Under the pieces are notes generated by a model that did not search any database, was not told where the DNA came from, and worked only from the letters and a program-made list of their open reading frames with translations. DNA of 64,000 nt, taken from contig NW_024609839.1 in assembly GCF_016920785.2 (NCBI RefSeq), positions 27,346,749-27,410,748 of the forward strand. Reading direction: 5' to 3'. The stretch comes from Ixodes scapularis (lineage: Eukaryota; Arthropoda; Arachnida; Ixodida; Ixodidae). A program made the translations under genes and the position numbers. Positions 12,110 to 22,590 of the stretch are shown here, piece by piece (position 1 is the stretch's first letter; each line of letters starts with the position of its first letter).

Positions 12110-12790
12110 GCTCTGCGCCTGCGTTTTACCAGTCATGTGTCTATGGTTTGCCACGTGATAACGCTCCCGCCCATACACGCGCGCAGATAGGAAGGTCAGG
12201 GGACGAAAGGGAACCGGTTGACTAGACCGGCGAGCCCGTAGCTTACACCGCACTGTCAGCTTAGAAGCGAATGGAGTATATAGCCGGCGACCGTTTCCTC
12301 CCTGCAGCAAGTCCTCTCTCCCACGCGATCCAAAACGAAACAAAAGCCAGCACGAGTTCCGTACTGTAGTCCGGATACGAGCCAAGTCGGTCTCCCGGAA
12401 AAGCACCCCTCTCCCCCTCCTCCTCCAGTGTCGCAAAGCGACATCTTTTCCAATCAAGCACCGGCAGGTCCATTTCCCCATTATCCCTTCCAGTTCCTTT
12501 CTCTTTTTCTTGGTCCCGGCTCTCGCTCCCGCTGTCTTCCGCACCCCGGACCGTAGCCCCCCCGAACACAGAGTGACCCGGCTCGTCACAATCACGATGT
12601 GTGTACACCGCCTCTATCTATATAAATATACACTCCCGTTCCGAGATGGCGCCATAGCTGTCTATAACACGGAGGTTACGACTTTTGGCCGCCGGGACCG
12701 GGCAGACGTCGCCCTCGGCCGTTCCATTAGGTGAGGACGGTCGTCAGGACACGGGCGCGGCGGACAGCACGACGGAACATCAAGATAAAG
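12110..12790. promoter_or_regulatory. CpG-rich block with TATA-like motif; possible promoter
   Basis: The block is clearly richer in CpG than its surroundings. Near 12618-12630 it contains CTATATAAATATAC, followed by CGAGATGGCGCC, an ATGGCG word like those near some metazoan start sites. No downstream coding exon was recognised on either strand. Overlapping open frames on both strands reflect base composition. This is a weak call. Confidence 0.2.
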
Positions 12791-15700
12791 CCCGACAAGG
12801 CGCGAGGAAACTGCAGGCTCTTCTTTGAGGCCTTACAATGGAAACAACCTGAAATGTAACCCCGCTGGAGGGTGCAAGAAAAATAGGCCAACGTACGAGC
12901 ATGTTACCCAGTAGAGTTTTGTGTTCGCAGCGTTTAACGATAAACTCCGGAAAAGTAACCATCGAGACGGTCAGATCAGAGTTGGGGGAAACCAAAAAAC
13001 ATCGAACTAACGCTTTCTTTAAATACAAAAAAAAGCAAGCTTTACTGAAAGATGTATTTATCAGCAACTTAAAGCCCCAGTCAGACTGCTCATACATCAT
13101 ACGAAAGACGATTATCTGCTGATGTGCCTCAAGTATATTTGAGGCATGTTTGCTTCCTACATGATCTGAACAATGTCTGCATGCAGATAGTTGTTGCATG
13201 ACCAATATGACAGGACCTTCATACGAGGAAGAAACACGACTCAGACAATTTGTTTTTTGTACAACGCATTGCGTGTTTAGTTTTCTGCAGCGCACCTGAA
13301 CGAAGAGAAGAGCGCAAGAAAGACGGCGTTAGTGACCACACTTAAACTGCAAACCTAAGACACAGCTGACCAATGCGTTCACCCATCCACGTGTAGAAGG
13401 AGCGGGTTCTGGATGGATGGACTAACAGGGGTGAAGCGTTTGAACCGGGTCATGTGTTGCGACACCTAGCCGCGGCACCTCGCTCGACGCAGTGAGGAAT
13501 GAGAAGTGGAGAAGGCCGGTTCTAAAATCGTTGTCATATTTATTTTGATAAGAGTTTGTCATATAACGGACTTAACAATTGAGTATACGTTTATAGTGTA
13601 CCGAGCTCGCTGCAGGTGACGCCAGAGCCTTGAGTTCAAAAATGCCACGTGCATGATTCAGGGATTTTAGTCCAGCACATCCAAGATATCTAAGATACTG
13701 AGATAAGTACTTCAATAAAATTACTTTAAAAAATCTACTTTCTGTCGATATGGTTTGTTCGCAAAACATTCTGAATGCACGTTTGATTGGGATCCAGGTC
13801 AGACCTCGGAGGACAACTTCACCATATGAGCAAAGCTCCTGAATAAACCCGACTTTCCCCTCCTGTACTGATCTTCGATGTACTTCGGAAATTCGGATAC
13901 CAGAAATCTGAAAGCCGAATCTAATTATTCGGACAATCATAATTTGATCTGAATTTAAAAAAAATAAACAAATAATATTCTCACGCCCCTGCAAATTGTA
14001 ATAAGGACCACAGGAGCAGTATTTAAATTGCTTACATATACTCTTTACCAGCGAGTGTTTTTTGTTTTGTTTTTTGTAATAAAGAAAAACGGCATATTTC
14101 GCACAGTTTTATTGTCGAATTCTGAGGTAAACGGAATGGCAAACCAAACCAAAACAAATGCGTCGTATGGCTGCAGACAAAAGAGACATGGCCGGTGCAT
14201 GGGAGATATGCCCGGTAGAGAATGACTGCTACACCGTGCTTTCTAAGGGCGTACTCCTGTGATTTTACGAGGTACCTCAGTTAAATACCTTTTCTGGATC
14301 CCCTGCTTTTACTTTTTCCGGCATTCTAATTAGTATCGTCACGTTCAGAATAGTTAGTGTGAAATCGGCAAATACATATGATGCCAAAACAAACATTCAA
14401 ATACCCCCGCGCTTTTCAGTGCCGTAACGTTGCTTGGGAGGCAGGCTTGCAGATCGAGCAGGCAGTCTATAAAACAGAGTACGCTGCGAGTTTGTTTCGT
14501 GCTGCTGCGCGGGTGCTGGGGCGAGCTTCCAACAACTACGTTCGACACCATCAGACTGCTTGTAATCAGATGTGAAGAAATTCTGCTGGAGCCACATTAT
14601 TTTGTTGTTGCCAACCCTAACTTTTGAACTAAAAAATAAATAAACCGTTGAGCAACAAAATATTTAAGTCAATAAATCCACAAAAAAACAATAGTCTTGC
14701 ATAATATAGGGAGTATTATCTCAGCAATATTTGTTGGTGTGCTTGAACAATTTTCAGGCATAGTGGAGACCATGAAGGAAACGCCGGAGTATCCTTTTCT
14801 AACGTGCCCATATATAGGCGCCAAACTGTACTGCAAATATTGCTTCGTGTAGACCGTTTAATGTTTATCCCACTACTTTATCATGTACAGAGCGCGACAC
14901 TGTAAGCGCGAACAAGCGATCGCCGGTTTTTCCAGTTTTTCTCTTTCAAACCAAAGGATGTCATCCAAGTTATTATTGCTACGGAAAGAGCTCATTTAGT
15001 TCTATAATGTAAGTCATAAAATTTCGTGCTCGCTAATATTATTTAGAAGTAAAATGCGAAAATGCGCCGATGTCGTGTTCGCGCTAACAGTGTCGCGATG
15101 TGTACCATCTTGGAGGTGAACTTGTCATCCCGAAGTTTCCATCCAGAAGTTAGCTCGACTAACAGGAGTTTGAGATTTGCACAAGTGCAATATTAGATCG
15201 AACTCGCCGCCATGTTTTATACTGGCGCTCAAGCCAATCCCTGTGGATTCTGACCCACGGTTTGCTCGAAACAACGTCTTAATTAAGATATCGGCACTTT
15301 AATCTCCTCGCTCGCTCGCATCTCATGCTCTGTGTCAGTTTGTATTGGTCTAGAGCCTGAACCTTCACCCGCAGCAAATGCGTTCCGCTTGTCATTTCCC
15401 CATTTATCAAAATCAAACGTGCTTCGTCAGCAAAATAACAACGCCCGATCCCCTTTTTCCGGTCCCTACATAAACGAAAATAAATATAAAGGTCTAAATG
15501 AAAACAAAATTAACATTAATCTAAGTTAAACAACATGCGTCACTGAGAAGAATCCGCTTGCGAGGATGTAGCAGGAAAAACAAAGCATACCCCAAACAAA
15601 CGACCGGTGGAACTGAAGCGATCACGTAACCCTACGAGTCAAGCGCCACAATTAGAAGGCGTTCGCTTCGACTCCCGTACACACCATAGACCGTGATTGA

Positions 15701-16057
15701 TGTAGAATAGCGCCGACACATTGATGAAGAAGCCGACCGACCACCGCTTGCTCCGCGACGCGAGCGCAACGCATGTCAGCGCTTGCGAGACCTTTAATCA
15801 TAGTTACGAGCGAACAGGCATTTTTTCCCTCTCGAGCGAAAGAACATAAGTCATACACGTCGCAGCATAAAACCATGCACGGAAAAGAGCGAACGTATAG
15901 AACGGATTTCAAACAGACGGACGCGGCATCACTTCACGAGCGATATATAAGCACGTAAATATGCACCTTGCCCTCCTCTGTGCCTAACGTTTCTGCGCAC
16001 GCGATCGTGTTAAAATAAGCAACGTTCGCGATATACTCACAAATAGAGTCTCACTTA

Positions 16058-16085
16058 CGTACACACACACACACGCACACACACA
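16058..16085. repeat. CA dinucleotide microsatellite
   Basis: An imperfect run of CA repeats with one CG interruption. No associated gene. Confidence 0.85.
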
Positions 16086-16199
16086 GCAGATAGGGGTAGC
16101 GTCTGCGTCGTAAGCAAATATGTGGCAGCCCGTTACAGCGTTTGACCATACGATAGACCGCAGAGGACGCTATAGACCAACACCCTCTTTTCAAAAAAA

Positions 16200-16790
16200 G
16201 AGTCGACGTTCTCCCCACGCTAAGTGCGCGTGCGCTGACACAAGATTCGCATGAGGTTACTGGTCTGCACATGCGCACTGCCCACAATAACGGCGTGACG
16301 TCAGCGCCGCATGTTGGTGTACACGTGCAACCCGAGCGACTACCAGCGCAGTGGACAAATCACGTGACTAGACACTCGGCGCGTCGCCGCGTTACCCCCC
16401 AAAAGTCACGTGACGCTCATGCGGCATGGGGTTGGCTTGGGTGTCTCGTAGCGTCCTCCGCGCTTCATGATAGGGTGAAACGACGAGGTGTACATAGTAC
16501 AGGAGCGAAAGTAGCCCTGTGCGCATTGGGTGTACGAGGGGGTGGGGGGGTCCCCATCGCGGGGTCATTTATTACGTGCTAATGGCGCAATGCGAAACCG
16601 AGCACCGATTAGTCAACACCTCGCACCCGCGCAAACAGCAACAGCCGTCGCGAAAACGAACCCACGGCTTTCGCCCTGTCATTCTAATTAACCCCCCTCG
16701 CATTATAATTGCGCGCCCGCGGATTTCATTCGTCGCACGCCATTTGCAAAAGCCCGGCTCCCCTCCCTCCCCGTTTCTTCAATTTCCCTC
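16200..16790. promoter_or_regulatory. CpG-rich block with CACGTG and TGACGTCA motifs
   Basis: The block contains TGACGTCA near 16297, CACGTG near 16361 and 16407, and further ACGTG words. These are classical E-box (bHLH) and CRE (CREB/ATF) sites. AT-rich TCATTCTAATTAA and ATTTGCAAA words follow near 16680-16750. It may be a promoter or enhancer, or a dispersed repeat carrying such motifs, as seen elsewhere in this window. No exon is recognised next to it. Confidence 0.2.
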
Positions 16791-17715
16791 TCCTGGTTGA
16801 AGACGGATTTGGGGTTTTAGTTGGATTTTGCCTTTTCTTTCTTGTAAATTTTTCCCTTCATTTCTGTTTTATTTTTTTTTCGCCGCGTTGAGTTTTGTAC
16901 TTCTTGAGCTGAGTCGGGGCAAGCTGTGCCTACTAAGTTGGGAAACTTTATAACTGCAGCACCTTTCCCGCACACAAATACAATACGCAATTGTGTTGTG
17001 TGTATATTTATTTATTTACATATATTACTACTTTCTCTTGGAAAGTGTCGTAGGGACTTGGTTTCAAGGGCCTAAATATAGAATGCTGCAAACATTTTGT
17101 AACTGTAGCCTACAAAACAAATAAGCACCTATTATGAGGACTGTTACATTTGACATATATGGCTCACACTGCGCCATGAGAGAAATCAAAATAAACTCAA
17201 TGCATACCGCAATGAGAAAAAAAGAAAAAAAAAACACTGTTGCGGGCGCATCATCAGCAGTAGAAAAAATAAAGCAATTACGCTCACAGAACCGACTTAC
17301 CATTTGGATACATCTGCTCAAAAGCATACCAAGCCGTAAAAAATTAGAGCATAATCGAGTGCGAGAGGGAGCTTTGCGGTGATGTGGCGGCCATATAATC
17401 CTATGCTCTTCCTACTGCAGATTTTTGCTTGACATACCATACGAGTGGGTTACGACGACTCTTCAAGCCTGCCAAGAGACGCGACTCTTCTTCAAGACCC
17501 GTCTGCGGACATGGGGAATACAAGTCGACTGAATTGTTGGCTTGTGGACTACCAAACCATTCTGACCGGAGGTTCTTTTGTTCTCTGCGGCACCGAATCT
17601 TCATCGTCAGCATAAAATACTTCATAAGATACCCCCGTCCTCTTCCCCCCTATTTAGTGCGGATTTCGTCAGTATGCGAGGCAGCTGTGCAGAAATGGGG
17701 CAATAATCTAATTCC

Positions 17716-18691
17716 ATGCTCTTCCTACTACAGGTTGGTAGTCAGAATTCTTATCCAAAAGTCGAAAGAGGTCATCGTTGTGTATTCCTGTCTCGTCCAG
17801 GAGCCTTGTTAGCCTTGTGTTGTTGTGTCACAGACTCTATCGATGTATTGCGTACATTTATATTGATTCTGAGCGGTGATGTTGAACTTAATCCGGTACC
17901 TGTATCAGGGGCCCAGCTCGTGCAGTTTAATGATATGTTTAGGCTTCTCCAGGATGCCAACGCGCTCACTATTCGTTTTAAAGAAGGACAGGCAAATCTA
18001 ATAAATTTCGTTGGTGAAATTTAAGAAACAATTAGCAACAGCAGATGGAAAGAAACGTTTACGGCTGTTAATGATAGGCAGACGAGCGTTGAACCGGAAA
18101 CTTGGAAAATAAATGAATGTCCAAAGGAATTGCGCGTGGCCCAGTGCACTGCCGATGACGTCCGAAAGGAGAGTGCCCTCTTGAGTGAGCGCATGGATGA
18201 CATTGAAGACCGATCGAGACGTAATGATTTAATTTTTCACAGAAATGAGGACGTTCCGTCAGAAACGTGGAATCAGTCAGAGGAGAAGAATGGAGCGATA
18301 CTTCTACAGGGAATGAATCTGCAGGTTTCGGACGAGTGCGCAGCACGAGTGCGCAGCACGAATAGGTACGTTTTCAGGGAAGGAGTGCCGACCAATTATT
18401 CTTACGTTTATACTTTTGAAAGTCAGATACGGCATTCTGATGTCGAGAACAAAGGCAAAGAGTAGTGGTGTGTCTTATGACGAATATACTTCAGCTGCTA
18501 CGCGTCTCGCTCCAAAGAAATTAAGTGCATTCGCTAAGACAGTGAATCTAAAAGTTAACTTTAAGCTACGTCCCAAGAAACTTCACCTAGATAACAAAAC
18601 TTATGTTTACTTTTCTGAAAGCGATAGCGTGCGCGAATTCGGGGCTCGTGCGATAAGCAAACAAGATAATTTCCCTTGGCGGCTCTCCTGA
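17716..18691 (+). pseudogene. LINE ORF1 protein pseudogene with mutated 2A-like motif
   Basis: The frame begins with a hydrophobic segment and GDVELNPVP (17875-17901), which matches the 2A ribosome-skipping consensus D-V-E-x-N-P-G-P except that the essential glycine codon is GTA (valine). A TAA at 18022 interrupts the same frame. Downstream are a charged helical region (RKESALLSERMDDIEDRSRR), NDLIFH, and, after a frameshift near 18350-18420, a C-terminal domain with KLSAFAK and LHLDNKTYVY. This order matches ORF1 proteins of CR1/L1-like LINEs, which bind the RNA and form trimers. Confidence 0.75.
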
Positions 18692-19121
18692 CCCAGCAAC
18701 TACATCCACTTTGTCAGAGCACAGGAGAAATGACCGAGGTCATACTCCTTGCCAACCACCTAAAAACATGTCATTTTTTTACTAGTATCAGAAGCGTATT
18801 AAAACAACCGCGATGAATTATGTGGTGTTATTGACTCGTCATTTGCACATACAGTTGTTCTCATTGATACATGGCATTCCGAGACATTACGAGACAACGA
18901 AATATTTTATTTTGTAAAAATTAAAGATGTTTACAAATCTTTGTAACGAGAAATTAGAGCGCAGCTTTTGAGGAGGAGGCGGGGAGGCTACGGAGGGGAG
19001 GGTATGCTCTCGTCGTCCTCCGTACCCTGTCCTCCTTCTCTCCTCCTCCACTGCTCCTCGTTCTCCAGACTCCTCCTCTCCTCTTCCTCCTTTCCTCTTC
19101 CTCTCTCTTCCCCTCCTCCTC

Positions 19122-19745
19122 CGTATGTGATGTCAATTTTCTCGCTAAATCTAGCGACGAAACTGAATTTGTTCATACGTGACATGGCACCAAGTCAAGT
19201 GACGTCATTTTCCCCGCTAAATTCAGAGGGGAAACTAAATTGTTGTTCAGGTCGCGTGACGTCAATTTTCCCGCTAAATTCAGCAGGGAATCAAGTCGCT
19301 CTAGAGGTCACGTGACGTCAATTTTTCCGCTAAATATAGCGGCGAAACTGAATGTGTTCGTAGGTGACGTGACACCACGACATGTGACATGATTTTCCCC
19401 GTTAAATTTTTGCGGAGAAACTGAATTGGTGGAGGTCACGTGACGTCAGTTTTCCCGCTAAAGTTAGGAGGAGATCGAATTGCTGTTGAGGTCACGTGAC
19501 GTCAATTTTCCCAATCAATCTATAGGAGAAATTGAATTTGTTTACAGGTGACGTGACACAAAGTCACGTTACGTCATTTTCCAAGCTAAAATTAGCAGGG
19601 AAACTGAAATGGTGTTGAGGTTACGTGGTGTAAATTTTCCCCATAAATTTAGCTAGGGAATCGAAGTGCTGTTGAGATCACGTAACGTCAACTTTCCCGC
19701 TAAATCTAGCGGGGAAACTGAATTTTTCAATAGGTGACGTGACGC
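19122..19745. repeat. Higher-order tandem repeat, about 185 bp made of 57+72+57 subunits
   Basis: Subunits begin with variants of GTCACGTGACGTCA followed by TTTTCCCGCTAAAT, a TAGCGGGGAAACTGAA half (so each contains a small inverted repeat around the CCGCTAAAT core) and a linker ending GTTGAG or ATAG. Boundaries fall near 19180, 19250, 19306, 19363, 19434, 19490, 19547, 19619, 19676 and 19733. The order short, long (with GTGACACCAAGTCACGTGA-like start), short recurs, giving a higher-order period of about 185 bp for three or more rounds. A further long-plus-short pair lies at about 20021-20130. Confidence 0.8.
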
Positions 19746-20020
19746 CAGCGCCCGCCAGCTCGGAGTACGTGGGGCGAAAGCTCGCACCGGAGAACCCAGA
19801 GATCCTGCGTTCAATCTGCTCCCCCCCCCCCACCCCCTCTCAATATGAACGAGCATTGTACCGGTGTGCGGTCGTGTATCCCTACTGCGGGGTGTACGTG
19901 AAAGACCCCAAGCTTGCGGTTGTACTCCACTGGCTAAATTTCTCATCTACAGCTGGGAGACTCATCGCCCGTTGAGGCAGACCAAGTTCTGGGCTGTATA
20001 AACATACACACAACCCAATT
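19746..20020. repeat. Non-array sequence inside copy A, SINE-like or dispersed repeat
   Basis: Between the two array blocks lies sequence with a 12-base C run near 19830 and a GTACGTGAAAGACCCCAAGC word near 19894, which resembles a dispersed arthropod repeat I cannot name with certainty. A possible degenerate pol III B-box (GCGTTCAATCT) lies near 19807. It may be a later insertion into the array. Confidence 0.3.
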
Positions 20021-22590
20021 TTTGTTTGACGTGACACCGGACATCGGACGTCATTTCTACCATTAAATTTAGCGGCTAATTGAATTGGTGTTCAGGTCAC
20101 GTGACGTCAATTTTCCCGGTAAATTTCGTGCGGTTACGCCGATGGTGGCGCCGCTCAACCCGGAAACGGGCGCCCAAGAGCTGCGCTCTGAAACTCTAAT
20201 GTCTACCGTTCCCAATGTCTTTGTTAGGAGATGTTAAATATCCAAACATTGTTTGGCACATAAGAAGTTATTTGCTAGTTTATTTTCGTCGGAGTGCTAT
20301 GATTTCTTGAGTATGTGTTCCGATTTCAACCTATCGCAGCTAGGTGCCGAACTCAGAATGGTTACTACAGCGTCAGCAAATATCCTTGACCTTGTTCTAA
20401 CTCAAACACCTGACCTGGTGTCCTTAATATCTTATCTACCAGGACTCAGTGATCACTGCTCGTTGCATATGTCTCCAAGTATTCTGAAGTGCAATCCAGC
20501 CAAAGAGGCAAAACGTATTTGGGACTACAGCCAAGCCAATTTTGACGCTAATAAAGACGCTCCGAGTAAGTTTGTTCATAGTTATTTTATGAACTATTTT
20601 GATTGTTCCGTTCAGGACAACTGGAATCTTTTTAAAAGTAAAGTGGTTTTCCCTATGAACAAGTACATTCCACTTCGATCTGTAACGTCTAACTTTAACT
20701 CACCATGGTTTAACAGATCTCTAAAAAGGTTTTCCATCAAGAAAAAGAGGTTATTTCGTGTTGCTAAACCTTCTAACGCCTGTGATCTGAGGGTTTGTTA
20801 TCACAATGCCAAATCAATTTACTCAGCAGCTATTCGAAATGTGAAACAAGAGCATTTTAACCTTACGTTACCTTCCATTTTTGCTACAAACCCAGAACAA
20901 GTTTGGAAGGTAATTAGGAAAGAAGTCTTTAATTTCACTCAAATATTGAGAGAGGGTTGACGTTTCTAGTGATGATTTTGCTTGTGTATTTAATGTTGTC
21001 TTTATAGAGCCCTTCTGAAATGTCATTAATATGCCAACTTATGCATTTGAGGGGTGTGGTGTTTTTTGTTTTTTTTTTTGCCAAGGGAGCCAATTCATGT
21101 TGATCCTATTGGTTATTAAAATAATCGATAACCTAAAACTCTCTTCATCTGCTGGCCCTGACGACATTAACTGGAAGTTTCTAAAAACACACAAAACTTA
21201 TTTCTCCTTGATACTTTTGTCAATTCTCAATCGCTTGGGCTTGGAGTGTTGCCCGGTGATTTGAAAATAGGGAAGGTGGTGCTTTGGATAAAGGACCTGT
21301 TTTAGACATTCCCAGTATAACTATCAACCAACAAGATTCGCCTGCATTCCATGTAAGGTACTAGAACACATTTATTATCAACTAGTTTATATTTTAGAGT
21401 TTAACTTCTGTTTTAGTACCGCTCAACATGGCTTTATCATTTACCTTTATCGTTGACTCATAATTTACACGTAGCTCTACACAGAGGGTCCCAGGTAGAC
21501 TGTATATTTCTAAACTTTTCCAAAGCATTCCATAAAGTTTCTCACAAGCTACTACTACTAAAACTTAAGTCTTAATAATGGTGCAAATGTTTTGTCCGGG
21601 ATAACTTGTTTTTTCGCTAACCACTATCAGTTCGTAACCGCTAACGATAAAACAACTCCCCTTGTTTCCACCAATTTTGGTGTACCATAAGGTTATGTAT
21701 TGGGCCCATTATTGTTTCTCATATAGGTCAATTATTTGCCATGTTTCATATCTTCTTCAATTAGCTTATTCGCCGACGATAGTGTTATTTACCGGGAGGT
21801 TACTAAAACTTTGAATATTCTGAATTTACAAGAAGTTCTGAACTCAGTCTTCAGTTGGTGTGACTTGTGGGGGATGGAACTTAACTCGACTAGATGCCAA
21901 GCCACGAGAGTATCGCGTAAATCTAAAGCTCCTTGCTCCTATTTTCTTGAAAACGTCGCCTTACTTTTCGTATCTTTATACAAATACTTGGGTGTTCATT
22001 TATCTGCAGATATATCCTGGCAGACACATGTTGATTATGTGATTATAGCGCTAACCGCATGCTGGGTTATCTTAAACGAAATTTCTGTCTTGCTCCTTCA
22101 TTTTTCATAGTAGCTCTGTTTAAAAAACTTGTTCGCTCTAAATTACAGTATGCTTCTGCTATCTGGGACCCTTGTGATTCTAAACTAATTAATGCTCTAG
22201 AATCATTACAAAATCGCTCTGCTTGTTTTATTCTTAACAACTATCATCGAACCATCAACGTAACCTCCACGAAAGCCACTCTACCATTGCCTAACCTTGC
22301 CTTACGCCAAAAAATAGCTCGCTCGTGACTCTTTCATAAGATATACCATATTAATCCATTACTTCACAATCAACTGCTGAATCATGAGGTATATGTTTCA
22401 TGACGCATGGATCATATATATAAGGTAGGCATTCCATAATGTGAAACTAATACATTTGAAGAGCCATTCATCCTGAAAACTTCTGTGGACTGGAACCATC
22501 CACTGATTATCAAAGTGTGCTAACCTCCCCCCTCCCCTCTGTAATGCCAATGGCCTTGAAGTATTTTAAATAAATCAATAAATATAGTGT

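Larger units (their letters stand above)
11589..17395. other. Intergenic sequence without recognised gene
   Basis: Frames of up to 193 codons occur, mostly inside CpG-rich DNA, and none shows a domain. Notable content is the CpG-rich blocks at 12110-12790 and 16200-16790 (listed separately), a CA microsatellite near 16058-16085 and a scatter of AT-rich unique sequence. Near 13860-13950 there are several ATTCGGA words, possibly a decayed transposon end. Confidence 0.5.
18957..20188 (-). mobile_element. GAGCGCAGCTCTTG-ended element with CACGTG/TGACGTCA tandem core (copy A)
   Basis: The ends are GAGCGCAGCTTTTG and, in reverse complement, GAGCGCAGCTCTTGGG. The right 80 bp in reverse complement (GCGCCCGTTTCCGGGTTGAG, then GCGGCGCC and CGGCGTAACC) matches the left end of 48923-49690. 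The left GAGGAGGAGG end matches that copy's right end, so it is the same family in opposite orientation. The core is a higher-order tandem array (19122-19745 and 20021-20130) plus a purine/pyrimidine mirror tract at 18966-19120. It interrupts the endonuclease of a LINE, which shows it is a mobile or once-mobile insertion. The target duplication is unclear (GAAATT against GAAACT). No coding capacity is seen. Confidence 0.75.
18810..22330 (+). pseudogene. LINE ORF2 (endonuclease-reverse transcriptase) pseudogene, interrupted
   Basis: The apurinic-type endonuclease N-terminus is readable at 18810-18925. Its usual ETW catalytic motif appears as DTW (18866). After the inserted element, LGDVKYPNIVW is at about 20225, followed by a 235-codon open stretch (20253-20960) with ILDLVLTQT and LSDHCS, the C-terminal endonuclease motifs. 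The reverse transcriptase is split over several frames: a SSSAGPDDIN stretch near 21150, KAFHKVSH near 21525, a damaged GVPQGSVLGP near 21680 and an intact FADD at 21769-21780. The thumb and C-terminus run to 22330. It is multiply inactivated. Confidence 0.85.
17396..22590 (+). mobile_element. CR1/Jockey-group LINE, old and degenerate, split by an insertion
   Basis: An ORF1 remnant (17716-18691) is followed by an ORF2 remnant (endonuclease start near 18810, reverse transcriptase to about 22330). The 3' end is AT-rich, with AAATAAATCAATAAATA near 22569-22585. A 1.2-kb inverted-repeat element (18957-20188) interrupts the endonuclease domain, and about 80 codons of that domain are missing at the junction. 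In the 5' region, ATGCTCTTCCTACT occurs at 17403 and again at 17716, suggesting repeated 5' UTR units. The copy is inactive. Confidence 0.8.

Noticed and set aside
12014..12595. 193-codon open frame on the minus strand
   Set aside because: It lies in CpG-rich DNA with overlapping frames on other strands, is arginine-rich throughout and shows no domain; this is what GC-rich non-coding DNA produces.
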